A DNA stretch of 64,000 nt. Origin: Reclinomonas americana ATCC 50394 (Eukaryota > Jakobida > Jakobea > Jakobida). Each line of letters opens with the position of its first letter. Within the stretch, counting starts at the first letter, position 1. Both the position numbers and the translations under genes were made by a program. Location of the stretch: positions 43,402 through 107,401 of the forward strand of contig PS015058.1 of NCBI GenBank assembly GCA_048213135.1, in the 5' to 3' direction. A model generated the notes under the pieces. The model ran no database searches, had not been told where the DNA came from, and worked only from the letters and a program-made list of their open reading frames with translations. Below, piece after piece: positions 50,435-60,694 of the stretch.

Positions 50435-53400
50435 ATGGCCAGCATCATTCGCCTCTCGGACAGCGACGACTCGGTGCACGAGGCACTGACGGCACTGGCC
50501 GGTTCGTAGAGCACACAGCACATACGCGCGCTTTGCCGTTTCTGCCACCGTAGACTGACTCTGTGACACACACACGCACACACGCAGACAAGGTGGCTGG
50601 CGTCGCAGGCCACGGCGATGGCGAAACAGATGGGATCATCGATGTGAAGAGCCGTCGTCGCACGCGTCCACCGCGATCTCGTTCAGTGTCGCCGTCCGTC
50701 GACATGACGACCACACCGTCCGCAGTTGTCGCACTGGACACGGCGTCGCCGGCCGTGCAGTCGGCCCGCTCCATGTGGCCACCACCTGCTTCGGCGCGGC
50801 ATCAGCGTCTTGCAGCGCGCTACTTGCGCGGCATTGACGCGCGACAGACACGGGACGGCGACAACCCGCCACCGCGCGACCGACCCGCCAGCGTCATGGC
50901 CGCCATCGACTCAGAGGACCAGCCGAGCGAAGCGTCGCCGTCGGGCACTGAGGAGGAGGAGGCGATGGCCGAGGAGGAGAGAGAAAAGGCGGAGGCGGAG
51001 GCCAGCTTGAAAGCTCTCGAGGGCGAGAAGAAGGACGACGAGCAGGCAACTGAGAAGCACTGGTTCCAGGCCCTCACGCAGGACGAGTTCATCCGGCAGT
51101 TCATTGAGAACATACAGGTGTGTGTGTGTGTGCTCTTATGTGTGTGTCTGCGTGCATGTTTGCGCTGACTGTCCTGCGTACAGAAACACGACGACGAACT
51201 AAAGTACCACGCACTCCGCCGCCTGAGTCGCGGCTCACTGCTGGTGCGGGACATTGACAACATCAACGAGGACGAATTCACCGAGTTTTACGCCAAGCTC
51301 CTGGCGGCAGCTGCGCCGAAAGGTACACGAGCGCGTGAACTACCTTCCGTTTTCTGTCAGGGCGACTAACCCGATGATCGTCTCCCGTTGCAACAGCCGT
51401 CGTGGCGGACGACAAGGCCGTGGAGGCGAGTGGCAGCGCGCAGCTGCCGGTGGCGTCGCCGATCGATGTGGCTCTGTGGAAGAGCAGCCGAATGGACTCG
51501 CTGGACGGGCGCATGTTTTCGGCCAAGGCCGTCGAATCGGCCCTCTGTGTGCCCCATCCGAGTCGGGTCCGTTTGTTCATTCTCTCGAGCACTCGTGCAC
51601 CGGCTCACTAACTTTCGCTCGCTCTACACAGGATGCGTGCGTGCAAGTAAACATCTCGGACCTGGTGTGCGAGAGCACGCCACGTGCAGTCTCTCCCGAG
51701 CCGCCAACAACGCCATCGGCTGATTCTGGATCAGAGGCGCTGCTTGTGCGTGCTTTTGCTTCCCACCACAAGCGCATGCATCCTGACTGACACTTCGGTG
51801 CTTTTGCAGTCACCGTCCGGCACACCGCAAGCGCAGTCGACATCGCCGCACCCGCGACGAAGCATGCTCACTCTCATCGAGAAAGAGATGCACGCCGAGG
51901 CGGTGGCACGCATCGTGCGCAAGCATTCCCGACAGGACTCCGTGCCACACGCATCTGCAGTCATGTCTGTGGCCGACGCAGCCGCGGCCATGGCCAACGG
52001 CTCGGCGCTGCGTGCTGTCGAGGAGAAACTGGCGGTGCTCACGAACGAGTTGCAAGACTCGCGAGAGCACCTCGAAATGCTGACAGAGCAGCGAAACGAG
52101 ATGCAGCAGGCGCGTGACGCGGCGCACTCGCAGATCGACACACTCAAGTCCGAGATCAAGTACTTGCGGCAGGAGCTCGACAGTGCGCGACTCTCGGAGG
52201 AGAACGCGAAAAAGGAGACGAAAAAGTGCCGGCGACAATTGGATCCCGTTCTCATCAAGCAGGCGTCGTTGGAGGCCGACCTCGCGACCGAGAGGGCGTC
52301 GTTTGCGCAGCTGCGCAGTGCCTTTGATTTTATCGATCGTTGCGTCGTGTGAAACGCAGCCACGAGATGATGCGTTGCACTTACAGTGTATGGATGGCAA
52401 CAGGAAAAGTCAACGAGGCCATCAAGAACGGCGGTATGTAATGCTTCCATCTTAACGCGCACTCTCTCTCCTATCCCAACTCAATTCTCCTTCCGCGCAT
52501 GCAGGTCGACTAAAGTTGATGGACGCCGAGTTGCAAGCAAACTACCCGTCCGACGCCATCACCCTGGGTGCGTTTGATCGTGCCACGGTGGTCATTGCGC
52601 AGCTGGATGCACGTATCACCGACAGGCGAGACAATATCATCAAATTGCTGGACCACGAGTATCGTGCCGCGTTGCACGAGATGCGCAGAAGTTGCGAGCG
52701 CCCAGCTGCGAGCGACTTTTTTCTTCCACGACACCTGCTAACATCACAAGCACCGCAGTTCACATCGAGGCCGAGGCGCAGCTGCAGCGACAGCTGCAAC
52801 AGGCGCGGGTCGAAAGCAGGCAGCTGATGGAGAAGAACGTCTTGGTGAGCGGCGGATGGACTCACCACAGGAGTAATTTGCATACATCTTGACGACTCGA
52901 TTCTGTGTGCGCAGTTCGGCAAGGCACTCCTGTGGGCCCGCAAGCAACTGCAGCCACCAGATCGGCTCGAGCAGCGCCAACGCCAGCAACGAATCCGCGA
53001 ACAAGTTGCGAGATTGGCAGTCGTGCCAGCGAGAAATGGGGTGGTGTGCTTACAGTCGAGTGCAGGATGCACACTGCGGATGCACCGTGGCCGAAGTGGA
53101 GGAGATGATTCAGTCGTCGGGAGCCGGTGTGCAGAACGTGCGCGGTGCGATTGCCGGGCAGACGATGCACGAGAAACCGAACCAGGAGAGCGACCAGTCG
53201 CGCAAGGTCATTCGCAACATTGAACATGTGGTCCGCGGTCGCATGGCAGAGTACAAGGAGGAAGTGGCGCTGTTCCAAGATCAACAGCTGGCCGCTGTGC
53301 AGGTGCGCTTCCATGTCGCATATCTTTTGTTGGTGGTTGCACTCATGTACGAATGAATGCACACGACATCAACAGGGAGCGGAGCAGCTGCAGGCGCAAG

Positions 53401-56400
53401 TGGAGCGCACCATGCAACTGCGTGCGGAACACAAGCGCACCGAGAAGGCCATGAGCGAGCTGATGGACAAGTCGAGTGCACTCGAGGCACGAGTGGAGGA
53501 ACTCACCACAGCACTTGGCGATGCTCGGTTACAAGCGCACCGTGAAGTGGAAGGTGACAGCGTCGAAAAGTCTTCTTGAATCCCGCGCCTGTTCATGCGC
53601 TCACTGTCCCGACGCCTGCAGCATTGACATTAAACGAGGCCATGGACAGAGAGCGACTGCGGAACGAGCTGGCGGAGGTGGCCGAGAAACTGGCGGAACT
53701 CGATGCCCGTGAGGTGCACCGCATTGCAGAGAGAAACACGCTCTCGCGTCTGTGATTCTTTCTGTTGCTGATGACCTGCACTTCTTGTCACACAGCGTAC
53801 CTTGCACATGGAAGAGGAAAACATTGAGCGGATCCGCAACGCACTACAAGTGGACGATCTGCGACACAAGCTGTCTGCAGTGTTGAGGTGCGGGGCACGC
53901 CATCACTACTGCACACATGATCAGCAGTGTTGCTGACCCGTGGTCTCTACATGCATCCAGTGAGGTGGAGGCGAGTGTGAGCCGTCAGGCGCGACGAGTC
54001 CTCATTGTGGTGTCGCATGTCGCGGCCAGACTCGGTGTTGACTTGCCCGATTCTGTTGGAGCCGTGCTGCGTGGAGTCCGCCAATGCTCCGCCTTTGATG
54101 CAAGCAGTCCAGAGAGTGTGGCACAGCTGTTAGCCAGTGCTGACGATGTCGCGGACGAAGTGCAAGAGGTCGACGAAGCGCTCCTGTCCGACAACGAGGT
54201 TGACAATGTCATCCGACAGGTCGTCGAGGAGGCCAAGAGGTCCGTCCGTTCCGCAAGCTCATTTGTCGCTCGTGTCTTGCTCGGTCTGACTTTCTACTGC
54301 CTCTCTTTCTCTCTCTCTCTCTTATTTGTACAGCCACATGGAGAGCACCATGGACATGCTGCGCGGTGTGGCCGACATGTTCACGTCGTGCCTGCAGAAT
54401 ACTTGTCGATCAGCAGCTGGTGGGGTAGACGACGACAGCAGCGGCGATCATGACGGCGACTCACCGGAGGGTGAGGATGGCCTAGCGGACGGTGAACGAC
54501 GAAGCTCAAAGAGCGCATTCAGTGCATCGCTCGCCGCCGCTCGAGTGGAGATCACTGCGCTGAAAGAGGAGAAGACGAAGCTGGTGAGGAATTCGAAGCG
54601 ATGTCATCCTTCCTTCCGTCGTCACTCACGTGTTGCTTTTCTTTGGCCAGGAGCTTTCGCTGGATGAGATGCGATCATTGTTGGAAGACGCAAAGAGCCG
54701 CATTGTGGTGGAGAGTGCACGACGCACGGAGCTCGTCAACAGTCTTCTGTCGTCTGGCAAAGTCACCGAACAGGATATCTCAGAGGCGCAGTCGGCAGAG
54801 AGCGAGCAGCAGGCCCTCGCGGCTGCCATGACGCTGCGCGACTTGGAAAACAACTCGGTGCGTCTGATGCAGCTCCTGCGCGATGCGGTGGCCGCAGACC
54901 GTGCCGTGGCCGAAGATGTCAAGTTGGGCGACATGGCTCTCTCCATTCTCGAGAGTTGCGCGTGGCTGTCAATGTCTGCGTCGACGAGTAATTCCGCTCA
55001 TGTCGTAACCATTGTGCGCAGAGCGGCTGGAGCACGTGTGCGAACATGGGACTGATGAGACGCAGTCGAGTGCGGACGGCGACGGTTCGATTGGCGCCGC
55101 CACCCACGAGGACATCCTGACGGCTGTCGCCGATATCCAGTCGGCGATGAAGCACATTGCCACAGAGAAGGCTACCGTTTCCTCGCTGGTGCAGGACGTG
55201 CATGCAGCAGCATTCTCACTGTTACGTCACTGCCTTGCCTGCTTGCCAGCCTGCTCGTAGAGGACTCATGCATATTCTCCGCAGTGTGGAATCGCTGCCG
55301 GCAACCATTGCCCGAGTGCAGGCGGTGGTGGTGCCGACATCGCTGGCCAACCGCGTCAACAACGCGCGGCCACGGTTGCCAGATGGCGAGCCACTGAACA
55401 CCACGTTTAGCCACGGAGCGACAGAGATACGGCGTGGACATTCACAAGACATGTCGGCGCCAGAGGCCGCTTCTGCCAATCGCGAAGCATTCTTGGCCAA
55501 CTCGGTGTTTGCGGCACCAGTGTTGCGCACCGGCGTGAGCGCCGGCGGTGGTGAGTCCCTTCCTGCTATGCAGTTGCTTGCGCGTGTATCGCGTGTCCTC
55601 AGGAGCGCACTGAATGCAGATCACGAGCTCGACGGTCTCACTGTGGTCACCGCCACGCAAGAACCTGCGGCAGAGTCGCACCCAGACGTTGACATGCCCA
55701 TCTCCAAGCTCCTCGACAAGCTCACCACTCGGCAGGACCGTATCAAGGCTCATCGCTGTTTCGTCTTGTCCATGCATGTCGGAAACATGCATGCATTTGA
55801 TCTTACATTGCACTTGCGCCATGCAGCCTGGGGTATTCAGCGGAAACGAATGGGCGGTGCGTCGTACGTTTTGATGCGTTGCTGATACTTGATCTTGTGA
55901 CTGACAAAACAACACGACTGTGCGCGCAGCGGGGACTCGTGTGGCGAATTCGCACTTTTCGGACTCGGGTCGCGGCGGCAATCAGAGGAGGTTTGGTGGC
56001 TCGAACTGGCCGCTTACTTCCTACGCTCTGTATGTGTTCCAACTTCTTTGCGCCGTGCAGTCGTCGGCTCTGGACGCAATCACGTGACGGGCTGTCGAGC
56101 GGTATGCCACAAGCTGGATTCATGCAAGTGAAGGAGCTGCTGCAGCGCGGACACTTGCAGAACATGTGGGGCCGTCCGGCGAATGGCATTGGCAACCTTC
56201 TCGGTACGCAAAAAATTACTTGTCTCCACACCGTGTACGCCACTCTCTCACCCTCTTGCGGCCGCTGCAGGCACCGATGGTTCTCCGTTTGTGCTGCGCC
56301 CCAACCTGTCGTCCGAGCATCGGCCTACGGTAGCGGTCTCGTCTCGCCACCAAGCGACCATGGCCAACCGTCGTGCACAACCGCTCGGAGCACCAACTGG

Positions 56401-56738
56401 CCTCCTCTCCAGCGTAGCACCGCTGCCAAAGGTCGCCACACCACTACTCGTGGCCGCGCCAATCAGTAGTGCACCAGCTGCCACTCCGCCGCCAACCACC
56501 AAGCTGCCCGACATTTCGCGACGACGAGTCGGTGCCACTGCGGCTGCCGGTACCGGAAGCCAACGTTGCGCCCACACAATCCTCACGTGTCATGCGACCC
56601 CTCCTCACTGTGATTGTCCAAAATAGGAGAGCTCCATCAAGGCAGCAGCAGCAGGAGTCGATCGCCATCGCCGTTGCCGAGCACAGCCAGAGAACCCAGG
56701 TAGATTCCACCGGCTGCGACGAGAGTAACGAGGAGTAA
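50435..56738 (+). CDS. Long coiled-coil protein, function unknown (multi-exon)
   Basis: Start ATG 50435 (MASIIRLSDSDDSVHEALTA). The N-terminal third is acidic and Ser/Pro-rich, then EKHWFQALTQDEFIRQFIEN. Long heptad-rich coiled coils follow over many exons: LRAVEEKLAVLTNELQDSRE, IDTLKSEIKYLRQELDSARL, EAEAQLQRQLQQARVESRQL, AEQLQAQVERTMQLRAEHKR, RNELAEVAEKLAELDAREV, SLDEMRSLLEDAKSRIVVES and LAAAMTLRDLENNSVRLMQL. A Ser/Pro-rich tail contains TKLPDISRRRVG and ends DSTGCDESNEE (stop 56736-56738). I recognise no enzymatic domain. The layout suits a cytoskeletal, centrosomal/basal-body or vesicle-tether scaffold, but this is inference. Most introns are 45-90 bp. It ends only 33 bp from the convergent CAP gene. 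Several exon junctions between 52330 and 53900 are uncertain. Confidence 0.65.
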
Positions 56739-56771
56739 AGTATAGTGTTGTACTGTTTCACTGTTTCAACG

Positions 56772-58309
56772 TCATCGGGCCTTGGCAAACAACTGTGTCA
56801 AGTACCACAACCCTTCGCTGTTCTGATACACACCAATGCCGCACCAGTTGAAGTTGCCGAGAACTGCAGAGCACAGGCCGGTGAATTCGTGTGACGTACT
56901 CTGCGCACACAGCATCATCGTACGCAACGATTCTTTCGATGACCCGGACTGTCGATCCAGCCATCCACCACTTGCCTCGCGACGCCAGCATCGGCCGACG
57001 TGTATGCCACGTTTTCGCCCGCCGACTGGTACGAGAATGGGTAGCGCGCCACTCGACCATCGAACCCCTGGTGCCCAAATGGAACGCGTCCATTGGCCAT
57101 GTCTGCATGCATGCGCAGCACAGGGTGAGCACCAAGAAGAACCAACATTGCGAGAGGCATGGTTTTCCACGGTACCTTTCGAGTGCCCCACACCAATCTC
57201 ACACAACGCCTGATGCCAACGGAGTGGTGGTAGACCCTGCGACCTCCGGAACTCGTTGGTATACTGCAAGGCCTCCTTGCCGATGGCCAGCGGTGTGGCA
57301 AACGACGCCAGCGTGTGCTCACGCCGATTGCGCTGCAAGAACTCGTTTCGCGACTCGTCGGCGCCATGTGCTGCAAGAGTGGCGCGACTTGAGTGCACCG
57401 TCGTCACTTCTTCTCCAGTGGCACGCGCGGCACCACGCACCTTCAAAATCCATGCGCACCGCGCGCTGACGCCGCACCTCCTTGTCCACATCACCCATGT
57501 TCCACACCCGCTTGCCCTTCTTGCGACTCTCCTGTCGCAGCAGTCGCAACTGTTCCGCAGGCGTCAAGCTCGTGCGCGAGTGCGGACGCACGCCGCCACT
57601 GCCGTACTGCTGCTGTCGTAGCTGACGAATCTCTCGCAACTGACGCTGCACTTCGTCCGGGTCGATACGCGCGGCTGCCGATCGCATGATCGACGAAGGG
57701 CCGGCAATGTTTGCAGGCGACGCTCTGCTGCCGCTGGCGGCAGCGGTGGTGGTGGAAGTGGTGGTGACAGAAGGGAAGGACACGTTGTTTGGTCTCTTCC
57801 ACGGCGGCGACACCACACGGTCTCCATCGTCCTCGGTGACATCGACGACCTCCACCTCGTCTTCTTGCACGTGTTTTTCGCGGGGCCAGCGACCCCGATC
57901 ATCGGTACTGTCACTCGCGTCATCCTCCAGGAGACTAATAGTGGTGGCAGGAGGAGCCTCGGAGACCACTGTGGCCGCCGGATCGTCGTCGTCGATGACG
58001 ACAACATCATCATCGGCATCGTCATCGACATTGATCATCTCGACCTCAGAGGGTGACGAGAGGCGACGCAGTTCATCCAGTCGCTCCGATAGCGGCAGTA
58101 GTGCTTCGATCACATCCAGAATCGACACGGTGCCTTCTCCACTGTGGATGCACACAACGCGATTGGCACACACTCACACACTCACTTTGTCATCAGTTGA
58201 CGTCGCACCTCATTTCGATGTACGCCTCGATGGTGGACTGGTGCAGCAGTGGCAGCACCGACTGCACTTGCTGCACCATGTCGGCCGTGGACATGTGGTC
58301 CTTGCTCAT
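56772..58309 (-). CDS. CUE - acidic/SIM-like - CAP (SCP/PR-1) domain fusion protein (5 exons)
   Basis: Start ATG 58307-58309. N-terminal CUE-like module: MSTADMVQQVQSVLPLLHQS, TIEAYIEM|SGEGTVSILDVI, EALLPL. A disordered acidic stretch with SUMO-interacting-like motifs follows (DDVVVIDDDD, EVEVVDVTEDDGD, TISLLEDDASD). Next is a basic helical part (DEVQRQLREIRQLRQQQ; RKKGKRVWNMGDVDKEVRRQ). The C-terminal half is a complete CAP domain: EALQYTNEFRRSQGLPPLRW, CEIGVGHSK|DMANGRVPFG, SYQSAGENVAYTSADAGVAR, VVDGWIDSPGHRKN|LLGNFN, WCGIGVYQNSEGLWYLTQLF, AKAR (stop 56772-56774). The conserved CAP His and Glu residues (GHSK, GENVA, GHRKN) are present. There is no signal peptide, so a cytosolic or nuclear location is expected, whereas most CAP proteins are secreted. 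The HRKN|LL junction uses a gttgcg donor. It follows the sirtuin gene in tandem, 65 bp apart. Confidence 0.75.
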
Positions 58310-58374
58310 CGGGCGACACAAAAAAACAAAGTGGACAACTCGTCCGATTTTGATCACTCTTCACACAGCTCCGA

Positions 58375-60170
58375 TCATGGGCTCGAGTTTACAGTGTCAT
58401 CACAAGCGACCGCTGGTGGTGCTGGCGGTGGTATTGAGGGTGCTGTGGGATCTACAGCGTCAACCGTCGGCTCTGTTTTCACTGGATCGGCACTGGGCCG
58501 GTTCACCTTGGACTCCGACATGATCAGTTGCTCCAATTCGTCCTGCACGTGCGTGCACGAGGTGAGGGAGGCGCGGAAAGGATAAGCAACAAAACCTGAC
58601 GATCGTACGCAACTCGCCACCCCACAAGTTCGGCGAGTCGGAGAAACACCGCGTCACAATCGCCAGGCACGAAGACCTGCGATGCCGTCGACGTTAAGTG
58701 AGGACAGTGCAGTTCGACATGGCAGTGGTGGTGCAGCACGCAACATCCCGAAAGTTGGTGGCGCTGTCAAACGTGAACCACTGCCAGCCATCAAAGAGCT
58801 CGGCACCGGGACGGCGCGGCATGCCCACACGTTGCCGATTGACCAGCAGGCGTGGGATGCATGGGTGTGTCTTGTTGTCAAGTGAAGTGAGGAGAAGGAG
58901 AGGAAAGGAGGACAAAAGCAACAACAGAACGGCAACAATAACAAGAGGAAGATACGAAACGAGGTGGATGAGGTGAGAGAACGGCTTGACTTGCAGCGAG
59001 GTGCCGGCCACAATTACGAGGTCCGCCGACTGGAAATCCTGTCACCGTTGATGAGACTGGATTTGTCAAGCATGAAAAGAATACTGCGCTCTCTCACTGC
59101 ACCGACTCGCGCAGCTCGAAGAAGCGACTCGGCATCGCTTCTCCAAACAACACCACATCCGGTCGCACCACACCCGAGCGACACTGGCCGCACCGATCTG
59201 TAGGAGCTCTCAGAATCCATTTTCGTTCTCTCGTGGCGTTGACTGCATCACGCAACAGACTGTGCCGGCCATGGCCGCGTCTGCGGTGGCGACGTGCACT
59301 GTGAGAAGAAAGAGAGAAAGGACCACACATGCAACACACAACGATCGTACCAAGCATCGGTTGATAATCAGCTGGTCGCCGGCAGCGAAAGCACGACGCC
59401 GTAGCCATGCTTCCGTGTGCTTCGATTAACAGCTCTGGCCGAATGCCTGCATACGGTCTTTGTAGCGAGAGGGAAAACAAGGTAACGAAGCACACAAGGC
59501 AGCACCTGCTCGGCGCTCCAACCCATCCACTGCGACATATGCATAAGTACACAGCAGCTGCAAATCACTTGGCACGACAACGACACACCTTGCTGTGTGA
59601 ACACTCTGCGTGCATGAAGAAGGACGAGGAGTGAGCGCATTCATGCAGTAAGCAAGCCACTGCCACGAATGCACAAACCGATGCAACATGCCCTTGTCTT
59701 GCAGCAGACGGAAGAAAAAGTGGGATGGACTGGGTCGAACATCTTGCCCTCCCACCTCGCGCAGCATGTCGTAGATGGGTGTCGGATCCTGTCGAAAGTA
59801 CCTGCAGGTACGATGTGAGAGCGTGCTGGAGTCAATCAGTGATTCTACATAAGAACGAACTCGGCAGAGAAGAGTATCTGCGGATCGCCAACTTCCGGGT
59901 ACCGTTCTGCACAAAACACATCACTCAAACAATTACCCACAGTGCTGGTCCCTTGCGCAATCCATCATCTCACCAGCGAGGACTTCGTAGAGTCCACCGG
60001 GAGAGCGGAAATCGCGGATCCTGTTGTCGACATGATGATGAGGCACATGCGTATGAGAGAGAGAGAGAGAGAGAGGCATCCTGCCACACAGACGCACCCG
60101 CATGAGGTGGAGATGCCTGCGCCACAGGCAATCACCACTCGACGAACTGTGAAAGTGTGAGAGAAGTACG

Positions 60171-60208
<38 letters not shown>

Positions 60209-60620
60209 ACAACTGCGACCAGCCACAATGGCCTCGGCAATGCCCTCGAGTGTCACATTGCCTTGCAGATAGAACGATTCTTGAGCTCGACGATCGCTGA
60301 CATGTGTGTCAAGTGTGAGAGAGAGTGACGCAGAGAGGAGAACGCACTGTCGTGTAAGAAGAGAACACCTGTGGGTGGAGTTGGCCAGCGGAAAGTCGGG
60401 GTTCATGGTAACGGCGCCTGAAGAGGGAAGGGAAGTGCGTCGGAAGTGCAGTGAGTTGTCCAATGCGTCCTCTGCGTCGCGAAGTCACTGTTTTTTTGAG
60501 GAGAACGACCATGAGTCTCCTAACGCTTTCCGTCTGTGTGGCTTCCTGTATCAGCTCTTCATCGAATTGCTTTGGCTGTCCACTCACTGCCCAGACTGCT
60601 GCTGTCTCCTCTACGTTCAT
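58375..60620 (-). CDS. SIRT2: Sirtuin, SIRT2/Hst2-type NAD-dependent deacylase with substituted active-site positions (multi-exon)
   Basis: Proposed start ATG 60618-60620 (MNVEETAAVWAVSGQPKQFD). Exons give SFYLQGNVTLEGIAEAIVAG, RRVVIACGAGISTSCGIRDF, RSPGGLYEVLAERYPEVGDP and YFRQDPTPIYDMLREVGGQD, then SHFFFRLLQDKGMLHR and VFTQQVDGLERRAGIRPELL. Next are IEAHGSMATASCFRCRRPAD (catalytic His and first zinc CxxC), TDRCGQCRSGVVRPDVVLFG (second CxxC), EAMPSRFFELR, LVIVAGTSLQVKPFSHLI, RLLVNRQRVG, FDSATNFRDVA and DCDAVFLRLAELVGWRDELE. Order and spacing match SIRT2. Three otherwise conserved positions differ: STSAG to STSCG, IPDFR to IRDFR and TQN(I/V)D to TQQVD. The C-terminal extension is Pro-rich (PTAPSIPPPAPPA), stop 58375-58377. 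The GWR|DELE junction uses a gttgcg donor. Confidence 0.82.
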
Positions 60621-60694
60621 TAATGGCAGCCAGCAGCAGCTGCAGATCAAGCATTGATCAATAAAACCCCCCTGAGAGACGTGCTCTCCCCTCT

